Origin: Macrolepiota albuminosa
Lineage: Eukaryota > Basidiomycota > Agaricomycetes > Agaricales > Agaricaceae
DNA: 64,000 nt
Assembly: GCA_027475525.1 (NCBI GenBank)
Contig: JAMWFC010000117.1
Span: 3,458,183 to 3,522,182 of the forward strand
Direction of reading: 5' to 3'
Shown here: one piece after another, positions 22,968-36,211 of the stretch
Layout of the letters: each line of letters begins with the position of its first letter
Position numbering within the stretch: the stretch's first letter is position 1
The notes under the pieces: generated by a model
Databases searched by the model: none
What the model saw: the letters and a program-made list of their open reading frames with translations, nothing else
Told to the model about the DNA's origin: nothing
Made by a program: the position numbers and the translations under genes

Positions 22968-25900
22968 GCGTGGTTTTGCGATCCGTTTGAGTGACAATTG
23001 AAAGTAAACAGTGTCCGTATACATATAAAGATGAACGGTAGATACTATGATATGTTTACCATGTACATCTAAGACAAAGATCACTATCCTTCCGATGCAA
23101 CGTAGCACATAACGGACGTGTTGTGAATTCTAAAAAATATCAGAAGAATCTGCAGCAAGCTCCGAGAGTCCTAGCGCTTAAAGATCGAGTTTGGAGAAGA
23201 ATACATTGGTGTGAATGGGATTTCAATTTTCAGTATCCATGGACCTAGTAGTTTCGTTGCTAGCTTTGCAATCCAAGTGGTACGAAGTCGCCTCACAAAG
23301 CTCAAGATTTCCATCCAGAAAGATTCTCGAACAGATCGAACAGATTCTGCAGCTGCTGCTCAGCTCCTTCAGAACAAGGATTAGATCCATGAGTCATCGA
23401 AACGTTAAAACGTCCTTGGCTCTTGGTTAATACCGTCGACTGCCCGCTTGCTTTACAGTGGCTATTTTCGTAGAGTTGTAAGTTAACGTGCAATGACAAG
23501 GAAAATTTCCTTTGATAGGAGTTTTAAGTCGAGACTTTTATCTGAGTATTGGGTGGCTTTCTGCGACCAGAGAGTCACCGTTGACTTACATCCCGACTGC
23601 ACTTCTTCATGATAAGCCTGATTTGGGCAATAATCAAGTTGTGAAACTGCGCTCAAGTAAATTTGGCGATCCATTGATTCCTTTCCCTTTCAACTTGCGG
23701 CAGAAGTCTCCGACGGAATATCTTCAGTGAATTTCACAGAGATGGTCAAACCTACCATTAATTCATCTAATATCACCTTAAGTTGATAAGTTCAGAGAGA
23801 ACCATGGTCTGATATGAGGATTCTTCGAGACATTGGACCATGGCGTCAAGGCCACCTTGATATTTTCCTGCCATGAATCGATCCTGCCGGGCATTAGATG
23901 AAGCAGGTCTGAAACCCTAGGAAGAGCATACCTGAGGCTTGCTCTTAGAAGATGGCAATGCATTATAAAATTTGCCACATATACTGCTGAAATTATCGAG
24001 TCAATCCTCATTTACCTCGATATTGATATACATGTTGCTATCAAAGGCGCACTACATCACCAATAGGCAAGATGAGAAATGACCATTCTCCACATCGATA
24101 AAAGCCGCCATAGCAAGTTCTACTCATTTTGTATTCTCATGAGCAGAAAACTAGATTTTAAGTTCTAAGACAAGTAAAACTTCGTTCGCAAGGCAGTCAG
24201 AAGATCGCACGAACACAAATAAAAGAACTTACTGTTTCCATGTCGACAAAGAGACCAAAACGCTTCACGAAATTGCGCCTAAAAAGGTGAAAGAGTTATT
24301 TATATCAATGAAACCTCTTCCAATTGTGACTTGTGCGATATTTCTATTATTACAATCTTGTTAGATAATAAGAATATACTCATTGTGACCACCATAGTGA
24401 CTGAGGTGAGGGTGCGAAACTTGTACCATTCAGTGAGTGAACACATACGAATAAGGAAAGCAAGCTGTTGCCATAAGCTATCGAGTCCGAAATCGCAAGA
24501 AGTTTCAGACATTAGCTTGAGATTGGCACGAAGAATGGCCATCCTGAGACTAAACCTCCAGCCCGGTTCATTGAGAAGATAGCAAGCGAACACTTTATAC
24601 ATCCGATATGGAGAGACCGTAAACGAAGATCCCGTAAGCAACCACCAGTCAAAAAAAATACCCGGTTATCATGCCGTGAGTTACCGACTAACAAGATTAC
24701 GACTTTGCGTAATCACCCGTTGAAACACCGGGCATCTATTATTAATCCGCTTCGAGCAATTTGTAGAGACGAATCGAGCAAGATACAAGTTGTGCTCATT
24801 GGTGACGGTTTCCTAGACTGATCGTTTTGACCGCTATTATGTGATAGCAACGTGCCTTTCGGTATTAAGATGAAGAAACAGGAGACACCAGTTGAACCGT
24901 CTTACCCCTAAGTGAATCCTCGGAATGCGCCTAAGGCATACGTGAGAGATGTCTTCCGGGATAGATGTCCTTGCGGCAGGTGTTCATAAGCGCTATAGAT
25001 ATTAAGACCCCGTTATCGGCGTGGGCTAAGTCTACTAGATATGGAAAGTGAGCAAGATATGACGAAGCTTCGTGAACTATTGATGCGGATTGGTATGAGA
25101 ACGGGGGGCAGAAAATGTCACATATGCTGCGGATTATGGAGAGCCGTGCCGTTGAACCGGAGTACCTTCACATGTTGAGCAACCTTAAGCGCTAAAGTAC
25201 TTGTTCAGATATCTTCAAAAGTCAGAAGTCGCCTATTGCTTCCCGCAAGATATCCTGGTGGAGCTCATGTCGTACCAGTCGTGATCAAGAAAATCAGAAA
25301 GAACAGATGTTTTGTAGAAGCGACGTGCTTCATAACCAGAAAAGTTAGCTTGAAGTGCAATCGTGATTGGTTAGATAACGTGTGGGGGAAAAGCGAAGTT
25401 AGCGCTGGTATTTGAACTCCGTGAGTGGCTCATCAGCAAAAGTCTATATTTTTCCACGTGATTGTTTTAAACATTCAGGTGTCCGATAGTCGAGGCATTC
25501 CAGCAGGGTTGCTGACTAGGCGCCGCATATCTCCACAAGACTCTGTCGAGACACTTGAGGACTAGCTGAAATTGCAGCATGTGAGTTTATCAAATGACAA
25601 GTACACGACTTTACCAGACCTCCGTTGAGTCCGCTTGAACTGGTTCATCCTGATGAAGGTCTGTCGGCAGTGTTTCTCTTCCGATGTCCTTCCTTTCTGT
25701 TATTGGTAGATTGGTGGATTCTCCCCAGGCGCTTAGTCTATGTCGAAGTTCCCTTGCCAAGTTTTTTCGGATTCGTTCGGCGACTTTCTTCCTGCGCTAG
25801 GGTGTGGGTTCAGAGAACTTCGCAATTGCCGTGGAGCGCCCGGCTTGGCTTCAGCTTCGTCGTCGTCTTCTTTGATTCGTGTCCTCCAGCCGAGGAAAGA

Positions 25901-26683
25901 CTTTCCCATCCTCGTCAGGACCGGCGACAGCATCTGAGCGATGAGCTGGAGGATGACGAATCGCCCCGGCTACTTGCGCATTGGTCATTTGCATCATCAT
26001 ACCGCGGCAGGATTCGCGGACTCGTAAGCTGCGCTGGAAATAGCTGATTAATACTTTCCGTCCTACTTTGACTTCTCCCTTTGTCATCCCCTCACTCTTG
26101 AGCGCTTCTTATGGGAATGCTTATCAATATCTTTTGAAGCATTGCACCTTTTGACGTCTTTAGTTCCAGTGGTAGAACATCATCTTACTTTTTCTTCTGA
26201 GATAGAGAAAAACTTCGCTCATTGGAAGGTGGTAGCAATTCCGGTGGAAATAGGTAGCTTATGTCTCTTGATAATCATTAACAATTCTTCGACTACATTC
26301 TTTCGGTCCTGGTTGCCTTGCTTCTAGCGTAATCGAAGTCGATCGATATTTTCTATGCCTGTCTTCGCGTCTGGAGCTGACTGTCAACTAATTGCTACCG
26401 GCTCCTCATGCGGCCGGCTCGTGCGAGCGAGATATGCCCCATTTCCATCCCGGTTCTAAGTATAACTATGAGATCCTCTACACAGTATACCGGCATTGCA
26501 TAACACGTGGTCTTTGAGCGCAAAGCAAAGTCATATAGAATGTTCAAAAAGCACACTTTTACAACCCTAGATCAATATTGTATATTTACGCTTTTGACAG
26601 TGACAATAGTTCACTACGGCGCATGATCATTCTGTCATCCGAACTGGCGTGGATCAGCCATTCAGAGATACTGTACATTCCCG
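22968..26683. other. gene-poor region
   Basis: Only short open frames occur and none has a recognisable domain. A 140-codon plus-strand frame at 25625-26047 overlaps others in a GC-rich patch and cannot be assigned. Low-level decay of mobile elements is possible but I cannot identify a family. Confidence 0.45.
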
Positions 26684-27399
26684 AACGAGGATTAAGAATG
26701 GTATCTCCAAAGCCCAATATCATCTGACGCATTCCTCTAGAAACACCAGGCAATCCACGACTTTACAGGGTCGCAGACGCTATCTACACAGCGACATTTG
26801 TGAGGTTACCATATCAGGAAAGTCACAGTTCGGCCTCGTGCGAAGCCCTGAGGGCCGCTTTCCAGCCCATCCACCACCTTCCTTTGTTCAAAAAAGTGCG
26901 CCTCTCGCCTCGTGCGCACAGTCCTTAGCATGATCGTCCTATCTTGGCCGACGAACGAGGGTATTACCCAAATACCCACCCCTGCATCGCGCGCAGCTGC
27001 AGCGTTACGCTGGGCTGCGGGCCCTCGGCATCCTCTTTCGTTGGAGAAGCTACACTTACAACCGCAGGTGCTCAGAGTCGCCTTACCTGAGGATCACCTG
27101 TTTTTGCTGTACGGGCCGTGGCTTCCGCTTGGTGTATTCGTGCCATGACTGCAAAGAGGGATCGTTGACGTGACAGCGGAAATTAATTCAAGGATGAGAA
27201 AATTCGCAAAGATGGTACTTTCTATACAGATATGTCTGTATTGCCTATTGTACTAGCGGGCGCGTAAAATCGCGCGTTCCAAGCCTGCGAGCGTTACCTG
27301 AGCTCAGATCCAGAAGCCTGCACAGTTTCCGGTGCGCACCGCCTCAGATTTGGTTATTCCCCATGCACCTGTCCTGGGCAGGAAGTCGCCATTCACGGA
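26684..27399. repeat. ~0.72-kb dispersed repeat, copy 1
   Basis: Similar over its whole length to 30358-31083, in the same orientation, with scattered substitutions and small indels (roughly 85% by eye). Both copies begin GAACGAGGATTAAGA and end near a shared CATTCACGG. On the minus strand copy 2 keeps an open frame that is interrupted in this copy, so this one looks more decayed. The family is not recognised. Confidence 0.8.
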
Positions 27400-27429
27400 A
27401 ATCTCTCTATTCTATCACTCGAGGACCTT

Positions 27430-27750
27430 TCATCGTGTTCCTGACTCTTTGCTTTGCTTCATAGCAACTACATGTCCTCCAGTCCCTGGCAAACCCGTCT
27501 TCTCACTGCACTCCTCGTCCGTTATAGGTCCCCTCATGAGTTGATAAAAGCTCTGCCATAGCTCATCAATCGTTTCGTACTCCTTTGTCATTCCCAGTAC
27601 CTCTTCGAGTTTGCGATTAAACATTTGTAGATGAAAGGAGTTCCTCAAAGCCCTGGCAATATTTGAAGAGATAAGTATCTGTCGCTGGTCGCATCGCGAG
27701 TATACTTCCAGTTGTGATTTCACGTGCAAGCCTCTCACGTTCGCGTTCAA
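27430..27750 (-). other. unassigned open frame of 106 codons
   Basis: A minus-strand open frame just beyond copy 1 of the dispersed repeat. It contains a plausible amphipathic stretch (MFNRKLEEVLGMTKEYETID) but no domain I recognise. It may be a fragment of a gene or chance. It is not joined to the F-box-like gene, whose stop lies upstream at 28313. Confidence 0.25.
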
Positions 27751-28312
27751 AAAACGTAATCTCTTGGTCTGCTTGGGACATATTTCCCCCTGCAGCTTTT
27801 GAATGAGGACACTAAGCTCAGTGTGCCTTGAAAGTCACATCAAACAGTTACATAACGGGGAGCACTCGTGTCCGTCACGTTCCTTGGCGCAACATCATTT
27901 CAGTATCTCCGTGTCGGTAGACGTTCAGTTCAACTTCAGTCGCATGAACGATGACTGAAAAATGATATCATTTTCAAGAAGAAAGACTAACTATCTGAAC
28001 AACTATTTAAATGCATATCCATATGTAAGACCTCGTATATGTAATGACCTCTCGAAAGAGAAAGAAATGCATTTTTGTAAAGATCTCCTGAAACATAGTT
28101 GTAGTAAGCAGTAAGCAGTAGGCTTCTATGGACAAAACTACTAGGACAATTTAAATGACAGGAAGTGAAAAATGCCCGACGTATGGTGGAGGTTTTGTCG
28201 GACATGTTAGATTTCATTTGAAAGCAGTTGAATCGTGATGGATCATCCAAAAGTTCTTGTCAATCTTAGGCTCGCAGAGGTGCTGATGCATCACTTGATC
28301 AGAAAAGATTCA

Positions 28313-29998
28313 TCACTTGTAAGGATACTGATATACGTTGACAAGTCCTGCATGACGAGGGTTGTAACTCTGTGCCTCGCAGTCATATCCAAACCTGCAG
28401 TGAGATTCCAGCATCAGCATCAAAGCTCCAACCTCGGCGCAGACGTAAAGACACTCACCAACAATCTTCCTTGATTTCTTCTCCTCCTGAAAGAAATATG
28501 AGTAATTGAAACAAGCACGAGCCAAGATTCACCTTCTCGTTTCATTTTGAGGAGCCAAAGGTGAAGGTGAGCTCTGAATAAATCAATGATGCATCCTTCA
28601 CATAGCCAATCGCCATTTTCCCAAGTGGCCCAAATACCTGTTTTTACTTGATGCATTTGCTCGAGAAGATTTGTACACGGCGATAAATACGCGTGAAGGA
28701 GCTGATGTCTCAAACTGTCGCCATCGATGACATTGTCAATAAGGTACCCCTTAACAAGTCTTATAACACCACGAGGCCCAAGACGGTAGGAGAAGCGCGA
28801 TAGATGGTCCCAGTCTGGTATTTTGTTTGTTCGAGAAACCACAATGTTGCTTTGACGGAACTCACTTACTTGACTCGTTAAATAATTCTATGCCACAGAT
28901 GGTTTTACATCTCTCACCTGTTGAATGGTATGAGTATACACAACAACGAAAGACGGAGGAACTTGCAAGCTTCATTGCTTTCTCGAACGTTGTCAAGTAA
29001 GGATCTCCAATGAAAGGAATTGTAGAAAAATTTTGTCTCGCGTTCCTCCAAAATCCTATGCAAGGGATCACAAAGATACCCCAACAGGGATGATGGGACG
29101 AGGTCCATGTTCAAAGCTCCGCACAGAAAATGTGCCGTTACTAAGCGGTACGCCTGTAGTATCAATACTGGACCTCGTGCTAGTGCCACATCTCCAGACA
29201 TCTGGGGAGCTGTCGTGAACGAGGCAGTTGATTAATCACACTAGAACGAGTTTCAAAAGGTTTATGATGACAAACGTTGACAGGTCTTTCCAGTGTACAT
29301 CCCCTCAGCAACTTCAATCAAAAACAATGAAGCACTACGCAGCTCGAATAATTCAGAGGTAGCAAAGTCATCTAACAGCTTCTTCCGCGCAAGCCTATCA
29401 TGTTCAAGAACAACTGGATCAAGATCCTCATCTTTATCGTATTCGTAGTCGGCTGCCGGGAATATCTTTGCAAGTAACATTAGGCGATAAATTGCCCTTC
29501 GAAAACGTAGGGATTCCATATAGTTCAGGACGCTGCTGTTAGAAGTGCGATCTTTATGCCTGGCCACGTTGCAGGAAGATTATACACTGAACAGTTCTGT
29601 TTATTGAAGACGACCTACATGAGGCTGAAAAGGTCTTCCAGACCTTTGACCGTTGCGGCATCTTTCACCAACTGACAGCACTCTTCACTGGTTATCAAGC
29701 CAATGTCACTGTCCTCTGACCAAGAGTCCATTTGGAGAATTCTATGTGCACTTGTCCGATTTGTGGCCTCAGAATTTGTAGGGGTTTTGCAACGAAGTAG
29801 TCTTATAGCTTGAGGCAAGGATGGCCCAGTGATGTTGTAAGAAATGGCGCGTATGATTGACTTAGGGTGTGCCTTGAAAACCTTGTAAAAGAATTTGGAT
29901 GACAGTAAGGCTACTAGAAGAGTTGCATAGTCAGGCAGGGCGGCCAAGACAGAAACTATAATGTCGTAGTCCAGAGGCAGCGAACTCATACTTCGCAT
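28313..29998 (-). CDS. F-box-like protein with a C-terminal Cys/Trp motif, unknown substrate
   Basis: Multi-exon minus-strand gene. Exon 1 (29998-29619) encodes an F-box-like start, SSLPLDYDIIVSVLAALPDY, then FYKVFKAHPKSIIRAISYN, a pattern seen in many agaricomycete F-box-type proteins. Exon 2 starts at 29559 in phase. Later exons encode MSGDVALARGPVLILQAYRL, a helical region, then WENGDWLCEGCIIDLFRAHL and finally RFGYDCEAQSYNPRHAGL. The paired Cys and the GYDC...NPRHA end resemble the paired C-terminal motifs of this family and could bind a metal; that is inference. Boundaries of exons 3 to 6 are approximate. If functional, it would bridge a substrate to an SCF ubiquitin ligase. It sits between two copies of a 0.72-kb repeat. 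Confidence 0.65.
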
Positions 29999-30357
29999 GT
30001 ATTGCTGAAAGATAATGATTGAGTACAGAGACTCGGTATAGTAGGAGTCGAATCTTTGTGATATACGGGTAGTCGAAGTGGTTCAACGCCGTCATGCACG
30101 GCGGGGACCAAATTTTAATTTAGCACGTGAGGCTTTATTTTTTTTTGACGCGTGACCATGCGTGACGTGAACCCACTTCAGTGAGAACCGCCTCTGAGTC
30201 GCATAATCTGGAGAGCAAGCACGACAAGAGATAGACAACGTAGTCTCGTCTCCTTTTCTGTCTCATACTCACCAATTACTTGCGTTTGTACCTTACTACC
30301 TAAATCATCTGGTGAATACCATTTCCACTTCCAGATACACCACATTTGATATTCAAA

Positions 30358-31083
30358 GAACGAGGATTAAGATTAATACTTCAAAGCCCAACATCATCTG
30401 ACCCACTCCTCTAAAAACACCAGCAATCCACGACTTTACAGGGTTGCAGGCGCTATCTCCAATACACAGCGACATCTGTGAGATTACCATATCAGGAAAG
30501 TCACAGTTTGGCCTCGTGAGGCCGCTTTCAAGCCCATCCGCCACCTCCCTTTGCTCAAACAAGCGCGCCTCCCGCCTCGTGCGCACAGCCTTTAGCATCA
30601 CGATTGTCCTATCTTGGCCGATGAACCAGGTCAATTCCCCTACATCACGCGCAGCTGCAGCGTCCATCCACACTAGTTGCAAGCCCTCGGCATTCTCTTT
30701 CGGTGGAGAAGGTGCATATTACCCACTTACAACCGCAGGCACCCAGAGTCGCATTACCTGAGGGATCACCTGTTTTTGCTACGGGCCATGGCTTCCGCTT
30801 GGTGTATTCATGGCACGACTGCACAGTGCAAACAGCGGGGTCAGTGACGTGACAGCGGAAATTAATCCAAGCATGAGAAAGGGAAGATTCGCAAAGATGG
30901 TACGTTATGTACAGATATGTCTGTATTGCCTATTGTATTGGCGGGCGCGTACGATCACGTATCTCAAGTTCGTGAGCGTTCCCTGAGCTCAGCTCCAGAG
31001 AAGCCTGCGCAGTTTCCGCTATGCACCGCCTCAGATTTGGTTGTTCCCCACGCACCTGTCCTGGCAGGAAGTCACCATTCACG
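30358..31083. repeat. ~0.72-kb dispersed repeat, copy 2
   Basis: Direct-orientation partner of 26684-27399. On the minus strand it keeps a 109-codon open frame (30682-30353) containing GLTRPNCDFPDMVISQ and DSACNPVKSWIAGVF, which is disrupted in copy 1. It may therefore be a duplicated exon-bearing fragment rather than a non-coding transposon. No family is recognised. Confidence 0.8.
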
Positions 31084-32999
31084 GCCATTTTTCTCCTGCT
31101 GTCATAAATTTAGACTAGTGCATGTCGAGGAACCTTCCTCAAAATGGAGTATGTAGGTACAACCGACCTGGTTCGCAGAAGTCTAGAATTCCGATGAAGC
31201 CCACTCTTACCACAATTAGAGGACATTAGCTGTAGGAGCATGACTTTTCCAGATTCCTACCTGGGTGCTTTGTTCCTTTCGACTGTCCTTTTCAAGTTCC
31301 GGATATCTCTTTGTCGTTGATACGCTTTTTGCAGTGTTTGATCATATCTTATCAGGTGGTACAATCTGTGATCTCGTGGTCCCTGTCTGTCATTCCGAGT
31401 CTTTTGTTTCTGGATCCTGCTCAGGAGCCCCCCAACTTTGGCAAGTTCCATTGATGTGCCATCGATTGGGAAATTCTTTGTCTGACCTTGAGGCAAGTTT
31501 TATTGTGAGTAGTGCATCACGAGACTGCCCCGTGTGTACTTTCTGCTGTTGATAATCCGGCTTTTAATTTCCGTCCGTGTGCGTTATTGATCATGATGGT
31601 TCTTTATCTGGAAATGCGTTCATCAATACGGTGACTGATATCTGGTCGCTCCAACGTTTGAGCTATCAGTTTATACTGACTATCGATATCAAGGAGAACA
31701 TACATCTTTCTTATGGTGTTGAACTCGAAACGTCAATATCATGTTCAATGGCCTTTCGTCTGACATAGAAATGGATCAGTTCAACTTTTAAGATTTATGC
31801 TCAGGATGATGTCGCAGCTGCAGAGCCTGGATCATGCATGTGTGTGTATGAAATTAAAGACCGAAGCACAATCCATCTTTTCTTTTATGTATGATTACTC
31901 TTTTGTTGTTCATCGTACAGAAAATGTGTTTCGAAGACACGTACTCGAGCTTTCTCTTTCGAAACCTTTTTCCAATTTAGTCATTACCAGCTTCCTACAC
32001 AACAACAACAGAAGGTAAGCTAGTTCATATCCTCATAGCGCATACCCATCCAAACAAACCAGACCACTCAACGAACATACCGCTGTCCAACCAGAGGCTT
32101 CCCCAAACCGCACCAGCTCATCCGAACCTTTCAAACCGCGACATCCTCAGCCTTCCGCCCACGACGCCGCAACGCCGCATCAATCGGGCGCCTCTCCGCT
32201 CCCACCTCGACGCCGTCTGAGACGAGAGCGAGCCGCCTACATACTTATCTTACTGAGAGGGCCGGGCTCAAAACAATCCCGAGCGTGGCGCTATGTCATT
32301 GCGGATTCAGATTTGCTTCCGCTGTCGGGCCTCGACTTAGGTTTGGGAGGTGGCAGTGTCTCGGTGTTTTGTGTGTGAAGTTGCCACTTACGATCGTTTG
32401 GAAGGATCTAATGGATACAATGAACTTTCCTTGTCTAATGCCCTGAAAGAAAAGTAGTTGAATTGTGCATTTATTCTTGCTTCTATATAATACAAAGGTC
32501 AAATTATGAGACCCTCAGAACAAGTCCAAAGCAATTTGAAAAGTCAGCGGGAAAACCCATTCAAGAAAATCCACTTGGGGTACGTCAAAGACATGTCAAA
32601 GTTTGTGGAAATGTAACCCATTAAGCAATGGTTCCAAAACACAAGACATTACTAAAACAAAAGGGACCAGGACCAGGACCAGGAAACAAAATGAAATAAA
32701 AACCCACCCACCAACGACGAAATCGCAAAACAAGATCTAATACAAATAGTCTTTAGCGTCCCCGCAGAATGAAAAGAACCATGACCTGGATCTGCTCCGC
32801 TTCGTACCTTATCCGTAGCCGCGTAATTCTACGTGATACATAGGCAGCTCGAATCATTGCCCTTGGTCCTGAAATCACAAACCAGGATCTAATACAAAAA
32901 CGTCTTTAATAATCGATCGCGATCCATTCGTGGGTTTATCACTGTATAACGCGTATCTATGTATATATATCCGAGGGCCCAGTTCATTCATTCATTCTA
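31084..32999. other. gene-poor region with a possible short spliced tail at 31984-32220
   Basis: Mostly without recognisable genes. At 32000-32220 on the plus strand there is a good donor (AAG followed by GTAAGC), an 80-nt intron ending TCCAACCAG, and an open continuation reading RDILSLPPTTPQRR before a stop. This looks like the C-terminus of a real protein, but no upstream exons were found and the family is unknown. A different frame through the same exon is also open, so the call is weak. Confidence 0.3.
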
Positions 33000-34036
33000 G
33001 AATGTGTGTGAGGTAGAGGGACGCTCACACTGATCGCGCGCTTGGCGGGGACGCACAAAATGAAAGTCTGGTATCTGTTGTGTCTGTGTCTGTGGTCATG
33101 GGTGGGGTAGTTTCGGCTACGATTACACGTAACATAAACACGAAACTACAACCGAAAAAAGCGCAGCCGTGCCATGGGTGGTTCGTTTCAATTGAAATGG
33201 AAACCATGCTGGAATCCCGTCTATCTGCTCCCATCTACAAACGGGAGAGAGAGACAGAGAGAGAGAGTTCCGGGAATCGTGGGGACCGTGGATGATTTGT
33301 GCGGGTGTTCTGCAGGGTTTCACCCGCGTTCCTCCGCGTGCGTGAGTACTTCAGAGTGCGGGCGGGGGGAGATGGTGTGCACGTGATTCAGAGTCCCATG
33401 GGTTTTGGATGGGGTTTTCGGCGTTTCCCCAAGGCCGGCCGCTGTTTCGTTTCAGAGTGATCACAAGGACCATAGAGACATACCACGGGCTCTGGTGACC
33501 ATACACACCGCCCCATCCTTCGAACCCGTGAAACCAACAAAGGACCACACCACGGAAGCGTAAGGCACAAAAGTATTTATATATGTAATGTATGTAATCT
33601 AGTATTAATATTAATAATTGATATTAATGCGGGGGTGGCGTCGCGGTTCTGAAGGGTGTGTGTCTGATTATGGGTTTCTCGGGGAAGAAATCAGTGTGAG
33701 GTTCCAATTCAATGTTTTAGTCAATACGAGGGATCACGAGCACTGGAACCACCGTGTCTGAGAAAGATAGTGTGAGTGTGTGAGTGAATGAGAGTCTGCC
33801 TGTGTGAGATATACGCGGGGGTGATATGAGACGCGGGAAGTTCAGGCATCGATGCACCCTCCAAACTCCAATACCTGCACTGTATGTACTCCGTGCTCCG
33901 CCTCTCAACACTCGATCAAACCAAAACGACTCACCTCTGATTCTTTTCATTTTTCCATCCCCCAAGTTCCGGGATCGAAAGTTCAAACTCCATCATCCAC
34001 GCCTATCTATCACCCACTACCTCCCCTTTAGTTCCT

Positions 34037-34940
34037 CGGCGTTCCGTGGTCTGAGGAGGGAGAGCGCGCACAAAGAGAGAGAGGGGGGGGTAGAGTGATT
34101 ATTCTCTGAAGTCCCGGCCCTCATTAGAATAGAACAGGATAAATACGCAGAACACACTCCAAAACCTCTCTATCTATTCGATAGCATCACAAGTCATCGC
34201 AATAGACCTACCGTGACCGTGCTTCACAACACCCCGTCTCGATCGGCGTACCGGGATCAGGCAAGAAACGATAAACGTTAAACGTTGAAACCCCTGTGTC
34301 GAAAATGACCAAAAAAAAAAAAACACAAAAACCAAAAACCAAAAAGGTCCAAGTCAAAAAAAAAGCCTAAATGACGTATGTACGTACGTACGTTTTCCGC
34401 CGGCGGGCGTTCCGTGGTCTGAGGAGAGAAAGCAGCCTATACAAAAATGGGTGAGCTATTCAGAGAGGGGAGAAGACTGATTATTCTCTGAAAATCCCGC
34501 TCCCCCCCCTCATTAGAATAGAACAGAACAGAAAAGAATACGCAGAACACACTCCGAAACCTCTCTATCCTATCTATCTATCTATCTATTCGATAGCATC
34601 ACAAAGTCATCGCATCGCAATAGACCGACCGTGACCGTGCTTCACCGTCGAATCGAACAACCCACCCACCCCACCCCTCACACACAACACACAACACACA
34701 CACAGCACCCCGTCTCGATCGGCGTACGACAAACGAGAGACGGTAAACGTTAAACATTAAACATTAAAGCTAAAGGTTGAACCCCCACCCCCTATGTCGA
34801 AAATGACCAAAAACCCAAAACCCAAAACCCAAAAACAAGAAAACAAGAAAAAACCGAGCTGCAAAAAAACACATACAAAAACTATAAAAGGTCCAAGCTT
34901 ACGTACATACGTACGTACGTACGTTTTCCGCCGGCGGGGA
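34037..34940. repeat. two diverged direct copies of a 0.4-0.5-kb segment
   Basis: 34037-34406 and 34407-34940 follow one another and share an ordered series of blocks: TTCCGTGGTCTGAGGAG, GATTATTCTCTGAA, CTCATTAGAATAGAAC, TACGCAGAACACACTCC, TCGATAGCATCACAA, GACCGTGCTTCAC, GTCTCGATCGGCGTAC, TATGTCGAAAATGACCAAAA-type runs, then ACGTACGTTTTCCGCCGGCG. The second copy is longer because of expanded simple repeats. This is an old tandem duplication, distinct from the exact 77-bp series. Confidence 0.8.
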
Positions 34941-36211
34941 GGAGAACAGCGCGGGGGCGGTGCGGTGCGGGGACCGGGGGCGGTGCGGGGCGGAGGGAGG
35001 GTGAGGGGTGAGGGGCGAGTGTGGGGGGGTTACGTTTTCGAAAAAGGTACGGGTTTAACGTTTACGTTTTGACGTATAGTAATTACATTACCATTACCAT
35101 TACCATTACCATACGTTATGCGTTATGCGTTATGCGTTACCCTAGCCGTACGTAGTGCGTATGTAGTGCGTAATCATAAATCAACGATTATTTTTCAAAG
35201 GCGCCCAACGTTCAAACTCCCAAGGACGGACGGACGCGTGCGAACACGAAAAACGAAAGACGAAAAACGAAAGACGAAAAACGAACTCAAAAAACGAAAA
35301 CGAAAGAAAAAGAGCGCGCGCGCGCGCGCGAGAAAGAGAAAGAGAGAGAGAGACACACACACACACACATACTTATAACGATCCAGATCCAAAGAAGAAG
35401 AAACGCGCGGGAGGTTTATCGCCGTGGAACCCGGGGGGGCGTGCGCGTGGGCGTGAGGGGGCGTGTGAGTAAGTGAGTGAGCGCAGTAAATCAATCAGTC
35501 AGTCAGTCAGGATCAAAGGATTCCGGAGACGCGTTTTTCGAATTCGAAGGAACCCCACTTTCACATTCCTTCTTCCCTTCGTTCCTTCCTTCCTTCGTTC
35601 CTTCCTTCCCGGCCGTCCGGCGCCGGCGTCTTTTTCAATTTACAAAAGACGTTTGTTTTCTCATGAATTGTAGACGCCCTCAGTGGTTTATCTCAAATTG
35701 CACATTCGAGCATACAAAAAAAATATCATTCAATGGTCAGAAAAGAAAGAAAAGAAAAAGTACAACAGAGAAGATCGGGAGGCCAGGCCCGTCGAGGGCT
35801 TGCTTGCTTGGTTGGTTGTTCGTCGAATCGAATCGAATCGAATCGTAGATACGTAATACATACATAGATCAGTGAGTAGATTGGAGCATGGGGCAAAGGA
35901 AAGGCTGAAAAAAGGGAAAACCACGAAAAAGCAAAAGCAAAAAGGGTGTGAGCCCAAGCGAAAAAGATACAAAAATGATGAAAAGAAAATGCGGCATAAT
36001 GATAAAAAGACATGTGTTGTTGTTGGTAGGTTCGGGGTATCCAGGACGAAAGAAATGTGTGCTGTGCTGTGCTGTGCTGTGCTTGCGAGTCAAGTCGTTA
36101 TTGGTACAGATACAGATGCAGAGATGCAGATGCAATGCAAAAGCCAAGAAATGCAAAAGTCGGAAGCCAGGGGGGGTGGAATTGCAAAAAAAGAAGAAGA
36201 AAGAAAAAACG

